Notes under the pieces: generated by a model
What the model saw: only the letters and a program-made list of their open reading frames with translations
Told to the model about the DNA's origin: nothing
Database searches by the model: none
Source: Comamonadaceae bacterium
Lineage (GTDB): Bacteria; Pseudomonadota; Gammaproteobacteria; Burkholderiales; Burkholderiaceae_C
Assembly (NCBI GenBank): GCA_947494405.1
Contig: CANLWQ010000118.1
Coordinates: 1-6,477, forward strand
DNA length: 6,477 bases
Direction: 5' to 3'
Shown: positions 1 through 5,549 of the stretch, one piece after another
Position numbering within the stretch: the stretch's first letter is position 1
Layout of the letters: each line of letters starts with the position of its first letter
Made by a program: the position numbers and the translations under genes

Positions 1-1043
1 CGCCCCTAAACCCTCCCGCAGCGGCCGCACCTGTGCTTTCACGCCCTAAGTGGCGTGCTCATATAGACAAGCTTGTGGGCTTGGTTGCTGTTCTCTCCCT
101 GGCCTTGGCAGTCATGCTGTGGCAAAAACTCAGCCTGATTCAAGAACAATTGGCCAGACAAAGCGCCGACGCTGGGCAGTTGTCTATGCAAGCCAATAGC
201 TTGGCTAAAAACGCCCAAGACTTGTCCAATGAGACCGCTGCCCGTGTGGCTTTGCTCGACAGCCGTTTGAGCGAAGTGGCTTTGCAGCGCAGCCAACTTG
301 AAGAATTGATGCAAAGCCTGTCTCGTTCCAGAGACGAGAACATGGTGGTCGACATAGAGTCAGCCTTGAGTTTGGCGCAACAACAAGCTGAACTCACTGG
401 CAGTGTGCAACCCTTGCTGGCGGCTTTGCAAAGTGCGCACAAACGTTTGAGCAAGGCGGCTCAACCGCGGCTCAACCCTGTGTTGCGAGCCTTGCAAAGC
501 GATATTGACCGTATGCAGTCGGTCAGCGTCATCGATACCCCCAGCTTGCTGAACAAACTCGATGAACTGGTGGTTTTGGTCGAAGAACTGCCCTTGCTCA
601 ATGCGGTTGGCAGCAAAAGCAAAGCCCCACTTCCAACGCCCAAGCCCACGGCCAATATGTGGGAGCAGGTTTGGCGTGAGGGTCAATGGTTAGCTTTAGG
701 CGCCAGTGTGTGGGCCGAGCTCAGCAGTTTGGTGCGTGTCAGCCGTATAGACCAACCCGAGGCGGTGTTGTTGTCTCCTGAGCAGAGTTTTTTTGCGCGT
801 GAAAATTTGAAACTGCGTTTGCTCAATGCCCGCTTGGGTTTGTTGGCCAGACAAACGGCGGCTTCTCGCGAAGATTTGCAGATGGTTGAGCGCGATATTT
901 ATCGCTTCTTTGATGTCTCGGGTCGCCAAGGCAAGACCCTGCTGTCCTTGCTCAAGCAAACCCAAACCCAATTGCGGCAAAGTGACATTCCGCGTTTAGA
1001 CAACTCCCTCTCAGCGCTGGCTACTGCGGCGGCGGGGCGCTGA
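1..1043 (+). CDS. hemX: HemX-family membrane protein, 5' partial
   Basis: This is the C-terminal 346 codons of a HemX protein (in frame from base 3; stop TGA at 1041-1043). The frame is open to the window edge with a Pro/Ala-rich stretch (PLNPPAAAAP) before a GTG at 33. That GTG has no ribosome binding site, so the true start probably lies upstream of the window; residues below count from the GTG. The order is: a short basic cytoplasmic part (PKWRAHIDK), one membrane segment at about 14-30, a long polar Gln/Ser/Leu-rich region likely to form coiled coil (about 31-100), then HemX-family blocks: DIESALSLAQQQAEL (107-121), a VIDTPSLLNKLDELVVLVEELPLL-like block (about 166-189) and an LVRVSRIDQPEAVLLSPEQ...ENLKLRLLNARLGLL-like block (233-271). 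The family is bitopic inner-membrane protein of unclear molecular role, usually encoded after hemD. Databases often label it uroporphyrinogen-III C-methyltransferase, but no methyltransferase domain is visible here. hemY follows after one base. Confidence 0.9.
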   Translation, partial: PLNPPAAAAPVLSRPKWRAHIDKLVGLVAVLSLALAVMLWQKLSLIQEQLARQSADAGQLSMQANSLAKNAQDLSNETAARVALLDSRLSEVALQRSQLEELMQSLSRSRDENMVVDIESALSLAQQQAELTGSVQPLLAALQSAHKRLSKAAQPRLNPVLRALQSDIDRMQSVSVIDTPSLLNKLDELVVLVEELPLLNAVGSKSKAPLPTPKPTANMWEQVWREGQWLALGASVWAELSSLVRVSRIDQPEAVLLSPEQSFFARENLKLRLLNARLGLLARQTAASREDLQMVERDIYRFFDVSGRQGKTLLSLLKQTQTQLRQSDIPRLDNSLSALATAAAGR

Positions 1044-1044
1044 T

Positions 1045-2340
1045 ATGCGTTTGGCGCTATGGCTATTGGCCTTGTTTGCGTTTGCTGCGGCACTGGCCTT
1101 GGGCTTGACCCAACAAGTTGGCACCGTCACCGTGTTTGTAACGCCCTACCGAATCGACCTCTCGCTCAATTTGGTGTTGCTGGGCCTGACGGCTTTTTTT
1201 GTTTTGTTGTATGCGGCGCTTCGCGGCATGGCGGGTTTTTGGGTGTTGCCCCAGCAAGCCAGGCGCTGGCGCTTGCAGCAACGCGAACGCAGCGCGCAGG
1301 CACACCTGCTCAACGCGCAGATTGGCTGGGTGACAGGGCGTTATCTCAGGTCTCGTAAAGCCGCATTGCAAGGCTTGACACATGTCGATGGATTGCTTTC
1401 TGTCGAGGATGATGCGGGGTCACACAAAAACAGTTTGGCCCTCATGCGCAGCGTCTTGCATATGTTGGCCGCCGAAAGCGCGCATGTGTTGCGCGACGAA
1501 AAATCACGGGATGAACATTTGCAACAGCTTTTTCAGCCGCACCCCGACTTGAGCGCAACGCTGCGCAGTGAGGTGCAAGATGCGGCTCGATTGAGTGCTG
1601 CACGATGGGCTTTACACGACCGCGATGAACCCAGCGCGCATCAGTATTTAAGTCAATTGCCGCTTGGCACTGCGCGCCGTACTTTGGCCTTGCGCCTGCG
1701 CCTCAAAGCCGACCGCATGGGACAGATGCATTTGCCAGCCTTAGAGACCGCCCGCTTGTTGGCCAAGCACGGGGCTTTTTCTTCTGGCGCGGCCACCAGT
1801 TTGATGCGCGGCTTGGCCTTGGCTGGGATTGATGATTGTCGTGATGCGCATCAGTTGCAAGCCACTTGGCGAATATTTCAAGCCACTGAGAAAGCCATAC
1901 CAGAAGTGGCCGCGCATGCAGCCAAGCGATTGCTGGGTTTTCAAGGCGAACCTGCCACGGCTTTGCAATGGTTGATGCCGGTGTGGGAGGCCATCTCGCA
2001 ACCCGCCAACGACGGCCCCGACAGCCTTGTGCGCCACCGCTTCACCGAGGTATTGGCCCTGGCTTTACAAAAATTAACGCCAGACAGTGAATGGTTGGCC
2101 CGCGTCGAGCAATCGCGCTTGGCCAATCCCCGCAGCGTGGAGTTGCAATACCTGAGCGGCATGCTGTGTTTGCGCCACAGTTTGTGGGGCAAGGCTTCGC
2201 AACTGTTAGAGCAAGCTGCGCCACGTTTGCAGTCCGTTGAATTAAAGCGCAGCGCTTGGCGAGCCTTGGCCGAACTGGCTGAGCAAAAAGGTGATCAGGC
2301 GCAAGCGCTGGCGTGTTGGAAACTCTCGGCCAGCGCTTGA
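1045..2340 (+). CDS. hemY: HemY, heme biosynthesis-associated TPR membrane protein
   Basis: A 431-aa protein, slightly longer than E. coli HemY (about 400 aa). The N-terminus matches the HemY_N pattern: membrane helix at about 3-21, the family block GTVTVFVTPYRIDLSLNL (26-43), a second hydrophobic helix at about 44-63, then basic VLPQQARRWRLQQRER and a GRYLRSRKAAL block (about 98-108). The remainder is alpha-helical and Ala/Leu-rich, with tetratricopeptide-like repeats clearest near the C-terminus (YLSGMLCLRHSLWGKASQLLEQA, then WRALAELAEQKGDQAQALACW). It is expected in the inner membrane; its exact role in protoheme synthesis is unsettled, and it must not be confused with the Bacillus HemY oxidase. 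The ATG at 1045 follows the hemX TGA by one base (TGATATG) with no convincing ribosome binding site, which suggests translational coupling. The last codons form one arm of an inverted repeat, and the stop lies 7 bp from the convergent rne stop. Confidence 0.92.
   Translation: MRLALWLLALFAFAAALALGLTQQVGTVTVFVTPYRIDLSLNLVLLGLTAFFVLLYAALRGMAGFWVLPQQARRWRLQQRERSAQAHLLNAQIGWVTGRYLRSRKAALQGLTHVDGLLSVEDDAGSHKNSLALMRSVLHMLAAESAHVLRDEKSRDEHLQQLFQPHPDLSATLRSEVQDAARLSAARWALHDRDEPSAHQYLSQLPLGTARRTLALRLRLKADRMGQMHLPALETARLLAKHGAFSSGAATSLMRGLALAGIDDCRDAHQLQATWRIFQATEKAIPEVAAHAAKRLLGFQGEPATALQWLMPVWEAISQPANDGPDSLVRHRFTEVLALALQKLTPDSEWLARVEQSRLANPRSVELQYLSGMLCLRHSLWGKASQLLEQAAPRLQSVELKRSAWRALAELAEQKGDQAQALACWKLSASA
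2302..2339. terminator. Perfect 11-bp inverted repeat at hemY/rne junction, candidate bidirectional terminator
   Basis: CAAGCGCTGGC at 2302-2312 is the exact reverse complement of GCCAGCGCTTG at 2329-2339, with a 16-nt loop (2313-2328). The second arm ends one base before the end of the hemY TGA. Read from the - strand, the stem begins 8 nt after the rne TAA. There is no classical T-tract right after either side: on the + strand only TCTTT at 2345-2349, on the - strand five T about 12 nt beyond the stem (A-run 2286-2290). It could be a terminator, an exonuclease-blocking 3' end, or a coincidence of coding sequence. Seen directly: the repeat. Inferred: the role. Confidence 0.4.
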
Positions 2341-2347
2341 GCGGTCT

Positions 2348-5044
2348 TTAAGACGCGGTTGAACTGTCGTCAAATGGCATGGGCATTTGACGCAAATCCT
2401 TCTTGGTTTCTACCAAGACCAACGGACCTTCATCTATAACGACAGGTGCTGGGCGCTCACGCGGCACATGCACTGCTTGGGGTTCAGCCGCGATAGCCGC
2501 TTGAACTTGTGCGATGCGCTCAGGGTTGGAGTTCACCCATTCCAAGCCACTGCCAGAGGCGACTTGGTGCATCTCTTCCATAGGCAATGCATAGGAAGTG
2601 ATGAGCGGCATGCGCTGAGCAGAGGAAACCACAGAAGCCGGCGCTGCTGCAGCAAACGGCGCGGCTTGCTCGGGTGACCAAGCATTCTCCACGTTGTTTG
2701 AGTCTGCGTCACCCGACTTGTCTGTGCGTGGTGCGCGGTCACGGCCATAGCGGTCACGGTTGCGCTTTTCTCTTCGCTCGCTCACACGTTCGCCAGTATC
2801 GCTGGGCGGGTTGACGCTTGGGTCAGAGGCAGTTTGCGGTTGCGCATCGTTCGTGCTGTGCAAAACGTTTTCTTCAGTCAAAGGCATTTGTGCGTCCGAA
2901 GCGGTTGGGCTGGGACGTTCACCGCGTCGACCACGACCACGGCGGCCTTCGGGTTTTTCACGCGGGGTGCGCTCGGTGACTTCTGCGTTTGGTGCCAAAG
3001 CCTCTGCTGAAACAGTTGTGTTCGCAGCTTCTGCTGTGGCAGCTTCTTGGCGACGGCGTGCGTCGGGGCGATCACCTCGGCCGCGTCCGCGAGCGCCTTC
3101 GGGGCGGTCGGTGCGGGCGGTGTCGCTCTTGACTTCGGTGGCGCGCTCATCACGGCCTTCGCTGCGGCCTTCGCTGCGACGGGCTTCGCCACGGCGTTGA
3201 CCGCCGCGCCGGTTGTCGCCACTGCGTGCTTCACCGCTGCGAGGCTCGCGACGCTCGCCTGAGCGGGCGGGTTTGTCGCTGGTTGCAGGTTTGACTGGCT
3301 CTGCGGCAGGTTCTGCACTGAATAAGTTTTTCAACCATCCAAAAAAGCCTTTTTCAGCAGCTGCAGGGGCTTGGCTTGGACGTCTGGCAGCAGCAGGCGC
3401 TGCTGCTTCGGGTTTGGCTGCACGGGGCTCGGCATGCGGTGCGGGCAAATCGGGCAACACGCCTTTGATGACGGGTGTTTGTTTGTTGGTCGGTTCTTGC
3501 GAGCGACGGGTGACGGCGGTCGGGTCTTCAATCTCCTCGGCCATTTTGTAGCTGGCTTGGATATTGTCCAAACGCGGGTCGTCGTGCTTTAAGCGCTCGA
3601 GTTTGTAATTGGGTGTCTCCAGTCCCTTGTTGGGAATCAGCATCACATGGGTGCGCTGTTGCAACTCGATCTTGGCAATTTCAGAGCGTTTTTCGTTCAA
3701 CAAGAATGAAGCCACTTCCACCGGCACTTGGGCGTGCACAGCGGCGGTGTTGTCCTTCATGGACTCCTCTTGGATGATGCGCAAAATTTGCAGCGCAGAG
3801 CTTTCGGTGTCGCGCACATGGCCGGAGCCGCCGCAACGGGGGCAGGGAATTGAAGCGCCTTCGCTGAGAGCGGGTCGCAAGCGCTGGCGGCTCATCTCCA
3901 TCAAACCGAATTTGCTGATGGTGCCAAATTGCACACGTGCGCGGTCTTGGCGCAGAGCGTCGCGCAAACGGTTTTCCACGTCTCGGCGGTTGCGGCTTTC
4001 ATCCATGTCGATAAAGTCGATGACGATCAAGCCGCCCAAATCGCGCAAGCGCATTTGGCGTGCCACTTCGTCGGCGGCTTCCAAGTTGGTGCGGGTGGCG
4101 GTTTCTTCAATGTCGCCGCCTTTGATGGCGCGCGCCGAGTTCACATCCACCGACACCAAGGCCTCGGTGTGGTCAATCACAATCGCGCCGCCAGACGGCA
4201 GGTTCACCGTGCGGGCATAGGCCGACTCGATTTGGTGCTCGATTTGAAAGCGTGAGAACAGTGGGGTTTCATCGCGGTATCGCTTCACGCGTGCAGCATG
4301 CTCGGGCATGACGTGGGCCATGAACTGCTGAGCTTGGTCAAAAATATCATCGGTGTCGATCAGGATGTCGCCGATGTCGTTGTTGAAGTAGTCACGAATG
4401 GCGCGGATCACCAAGCTGGATTCTTGGTAAATCAAGAACGCGCCTTTGGTGCCGCTGGCGCCGTCAATGGCTGACCACAGTTTCAAAAGGTAGTTCAAGT
4501 CCCATTGCAATTCGGGGGCGCTTCGGCCAATGCCTGCGGTGCGGGCAATGATGGACATGCCATTGGGGTATTCCAACTGGTCCATGGCTTCTTTGAGTTC
4601 AGCACGGTCGTCTCCCTCGATGCGACGGCTGACGCCGCCACCTCGGGGGTTGTTGGGCATCAGCACCACATAGCGGCCCGCCAAGCTGATGAGGGTGGTG
4701 AGGGCTGCGCCTTTGTTGCCGCGCTCTTCCTTCTCCACTTGGATCAGCATTTCCTGACCCTCTTTAATGACGTCTTGAATGCGGGCTTGGGAAGCCGACA
4801 CATTGGAAGAGAAATACTGTTTGGAAATTTCTTTGAAGGGCAAAAAGCCGTGACGTTCTTCGCCGTAGTCGACAAAACAAGCCTCTAGAGAGGGCTCGAC
4901 GCGGGTGACCACCGCTTTGTAAATATTTCCTTTGCGCTGTTCGCGCCCTTCAATTTCGATTTCATAGTCGAGGAGCTTTTGTCCATCGACGATAGCCAAT
5001 CGGCGCTCTTCGGCCTGGGTGGCATTAATTAGCATCCGTTTCAT
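2348..5044 (-). CDS. rne: Ribonuclease E (degradosome endoribonuclease)
   Basis: An 898-aa RNase E, which cuts single-stranded AU-rich RNA in mRNA decay and in rRNA/tRNA maturation. The start [10 protein letters not shown] is the family N-terminus and a GAAAAGGAA ribosome binding site lies 6 nt upstream. Domains: RNase H-like/S1 part at about 1-125, with the S1 RNA-binding core at about 36-120; the 5'-monophosphate sensor region IIARTAG with R168/T169 (R169/T170 in E. coli); the DNase I-like catalytic core with [12 protein letters not shown]...GGDIEETA and [11 protein letters not shown], giving D300 and D343 as the Mg-binding aspartates (D303/D346 in E. coli); the Zn-link CPRCGGSG with C401/C404; the small domain to about 510. 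The tail is predicted disordered: a short amphipathic helix at 566-576 ([11 protein letters not shown] region), Arg/Glu/Gly-rich RNA-binding-like stretches at about 594-666, 694-711 and 752-774, and a less polar end at about 812-894. It is somewhat shorter than the 1061-aa E. coli enzyme; no E. coli-like enolase or PNPase docking site is recognisable by eye. It is convergent with hemY and divergent from rluC. Confidence 0.98.
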   Translation of the reverse strand: MKRMLINATQAEERRLAIVDGQKLLDYEIEIEGREQRKGNIYKAVVTRVEPSLEACFVDYGEERHGFLPFKEISKQYFSSNVSASQARIQDVIKEGQEMLIQVEKEERGNKGAALTTLISLAGRYVVLMPNNPRGGGVSRRIEGDDRAELKEAMDQLEYPNGMSIIARTAGIGRSAPELQWDLNYLLKLWSAIDGASGTKGAFLIYQESSLVIRAIRDYFNNDIGDILIDTDDIFDQAQQFMAHVMPEHAARVKRYRDETPLFSRFQIEHQIESAYARTVNLPSGGAIVIDHTEALVSVDVNSARAIKGGDIEETATRTNLEAADEVARQMRLRDLGGLIVIDFIDMDESRNRRDVENRLRDALRQDRARVQFGTISKFGLMEMSRQRLRPALSEGASIPCPRCGGSGHVRDTESSALQILRIIQEESMKDNTAAVHAQVPVEVASFLLNEKRSEIAKIELQQRTHVMLIPNKGLETPNYKLERLKHDDPRLDNIQASYKMAEEIEDPTAVTRRSQEPTNKQTPVIKGVLPDLPAPHAEPRAAKPEAAAPAAARRPSQAPAAAEKGFFGWLKNLFSAEPAAEPVKPATSDKPARSGERREPRSGEARSGDNRRGGQRRGEARRSEGRSEGRDERATEVKSDTARTDRPEGARGRGRGDRPDARRRQEAATAEAANTTVSAEALAPNAEVTERTPREKPEGRRGRGRRGERPSPTASDAQMPLTEENVLHSTNDAQPQTASDPSVNPPSDTGERVSERREKRNRDRYGRDRAPRTDKSGDADSNNVENAWSPEQAAPFAAAAPASVVSSAQRMPLITSYALPMEEMHQVASGSGLEWVNSNPERIAQVQAAIAAEPQAVHVPRERPAPVVIDEGPLVLVETKKDLRQMPMPFDDSSTAS
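2363..2611 (-). other. RNase E C-terminal conserved-looking segment (residues about 812-894)
   Basis: After about 250 residues of charged low-complexity tail, composition changes to an ordered-looking stretch: [14 protein letters not shown], then [23 protein letters not shown], then [25 protein letters not shown]. From memory, similar endings ([29 protein letters not shown]) are found in other Burkholderiales RNase E proteins. The position at the extreme end resembles where E. coli RNase E docks PNPase, so a protein-partner site is a reasonable inference, not an observation. Confidence 0.55.
3047..3265 (-). other. Arg-rich RNA-binding-like region of RNase E (residues about 594-666)
   Basis: This part of rne encodes dense RSGE, RRGE, RSEGR and GRGRGDR units, with Arg, Gly, Glu and Ser predominating. 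Such Arg-rich stretches in RNase E tails usually bind RNA and helicases. Two shorter blocks of the same type lie at 2912-2965 ([14 protein letters not shown]) and 2723-2791 ([19 protein letters not shown]). The role is inferred from composition only. Confidence 0.6.
3153..3178. repeat. 12-bp tandem repeat, two copies plus two bases, inside rne
   Basis: CGGCCTTCGCTG occurs at 3153-3164 and again at 3165-3176, followed by CG. The period is a multiple of three, so copy changes would keep the rne frame; on the rne strand it encodes RSEGRSEGR. It marks the Arg-rich tail as a region that can grow or shrink by slippage. Confidence 0.85.
3317..3349 (-). other. Putative membrane-targeting amphipathic helix of RNase E (residues 566-576)
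   Basis: Between two Ala/Pro-rich linkers the rne frame encodes [12 protein letters not shown]. Large hydrophobic residues (F567, F568, W570, L571, L574, F575) with a Lys and polar residues between them give an amphipathic helix. E. coli RNase E has a comparable short helix (segment A, about residues 565-585) that attaches it to the inner membrane, and the position here is nearly the same. The function is inferred from that match. Confidence 0.6.
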
Positions 5045-5050
5045 GATGCG

Positions 5051-5059
5051 TTCCTTTTC
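5051..5059 (-). promoter_or_regulatory. Ribosome binding site of rne
   Basis: On the - strand GAAAAGGAA ends 6 nt before the ATG at 5044-5042. It fixes the start at MKRMLINAT rather than at the ATG three codons later. A CTTTTC stretch in the leader (complement of 5118-5123) could pair with its GAAAAG part, which may matter for control. Confidence 0.75.
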
Positions 5060-5078
5060 TTAGCATGACAACAACAAA

Positions 5079-5093
5079 GGTCCGTCGTGGACC
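5079..5093 (-). promoter_or_regulatory. Hairpin 1 of rne leader
   Basis: A perfect 5-bp stem on the rne strand, GGTCC-ACGAC-GGACC, with a 5-nt loop. It lies 34 nt upstream of the rne start codon, just before a UUUGUUGUUGU single-stranded stretch. Confidence 0.45.
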
Positions 5094-5147
5094 AACGATG
5101 CCGCAAGACAATGCAGGGAAAAGAGAAACGAGCAGCTACAGGAACAA

Positions 5148-5164
5148 GTCGCCTCAGTGGCGAC
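5148..5164 (-). promoter_or_regulatory. Hairpin 2 of rne leader
   Basis: A perfect 6-bp GC-rich stem on the rne strand, GTCGCC-ACTGA-GGCGAC, with a 5-nt loop. It is followed on the mRNA by a pyrimidine-rich stretch (CGUUUCUCUUUUCCCUG region), the kind of unpaired U-rich sequence RNase E favours. Confidence 0.5.
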
Positions 5165-5358
5165 GGTGTTTCTGGGGGGGATGGTTTGGCGTGATACGAA
5201 TAGGAACAGGCTGGGCTTGGTGCACCAGCGGGTTCGAGGGAAAGCGGGTGAGGGGGCGTGAAGCGTTCATGGTTGGCGCAGGCAGCAGCCAAGCCAAACA
5301 AAATTTCAACATAACCAACACCAGATTCATGCTCTTCAATCTCGCTGTGATCCTCTGA

Positions 5359-5375
5359 CGGTTTAACGCAAACCG
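5359..5375 (-). promoter_or_regulatory. Hairpin 3 of rne leader region
   Basis: A perfect 6-bp stem on the rne strand, CGGTTT-GCGTT-AAACCG, 5-nt loop. It is part of the leader only if rne transcription begins upstream of it. The CGGTTTGC sequence recurs at the complement of 5435-5442, next to hairpin 4. Confidence 0.4.
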
Positions 5376-5437
5376 GCAGCTGGGGTATTTCGTTTCGATC
5401 TTTTCCAAGGCATCGGCTCATCTTGTGGTGCAGGGCA

Positions 5438-5454
5438 AACCGCAAAGGGCGGTT
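5438..5454 (-). promoter_or_regulatory. Hairpin 4 of rne leader region
   Basis: A perfect 6-bp stem on the rne strand, AACCGC-CCTTT-GCGGTT, 5-nt loop, sitting about 100 bp from the rluC start. It could belong to the rne leader or to the rluC upstream control region. Confidence 0.4.
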
Positions 5455-5484
5455 GGGCATCCGGCGGCCACAATGGGCATCGAC

Positions 5485-5513
5485 CTCTCAGTGTGGGTAG
5501 GACGTGCTCTAAT
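5485..5513 (+). promoter_or_regulatory. Weak candidate rluC promoter
   Basis: TCTAAT at 5508-5513 matches the -10 consensus at five of six bases. The hexamer 17 bp upstream, CTCTCA at 5485-5490, matches the -35 consensus at only three of six. A start near 5520 would give a leader of about 30 nt before the rluC GTG. No other hexamer pair in the 90 bp before rluC looked better. Confidence 0.25.
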
Positions 5514-5549
5514 CTCTTATTCAAATCAAGCACTTAGAACCTGGCACTG

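Larger units (their letters stand above)
5045..5549. other. Divergent rne-rluC intergenic region with long rne leader
   Basis: About 505 bp separate the rne ATG from the rluC GTG. No conserved gene is recognised here. It holds four perfect short hairpins (listed separately), a 10-bp palindrome TGGTGCACCA at 5218-5227, a run of seven G at 5174-5180, a pyrimidine-rich stretch on the rne strand (complement of about 5115-5131), and an open frame on the - strand (5460 to 5041) whose TGA overlaps the rne ATG as ATGA. No strong sigma-70 promoter for rne could be assigned by eye. In E. coli the matching region holds the 361-nt rne 5' UTR through which RNase E controls its own mRNA; the length and hairpins suggest an analogous leader, without recognisable sequence similarity. 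Confidence 0.6.

Noticed and set aside
788..1200. Runs of seven T in hemX (788-794) and hemY (1194-1200) as slippage or frameshift sites
   Set aside because: Both frames continue intact through Phe codons with normal family sequence on each side, and nothing indicates an alternative product.
2344..2354. GTCTTTAAGAC palindrome across the rne stop codon
   Set aside because: It has 5-bp arms with a one-base centre, so it cannot form a hairpin, and it has no T-tract. It was not taken as a terminator by itself.
2760..3200. A 146-codon + strand open frame opposite the rne tail, and a similar - strand frame at 2878-3318
   Set aside because: Both lie over the GC-rich Arg/Ala-coding tail of rne, where stop codons are rare in other frames. 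The products are low-complexity Arg/Ser/Ala strings with no family character.
3609..4220. A 203-codon + strand open frame opposite the RNase E catalytic core
   Set aside because: It is antisense to highly conserved rne codons, including the catalytic aspartates and the Zn-link, and its product has no recognisable features.
5174..5180. Run of seven G as a phase-variation switch
   Set aside because: It is in noncoding leader sequence, not at a promoter or in a recognised gene, and a single short run is weak evidence.
5065..5358. A 97-codon + strand open frame in the intergenic region
   Set aside because: It has no ribosome binding site, no recognisable domain and an unusual composition rich in Trp, Gly and Arg. 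It lies antisense to the likely rne leader.
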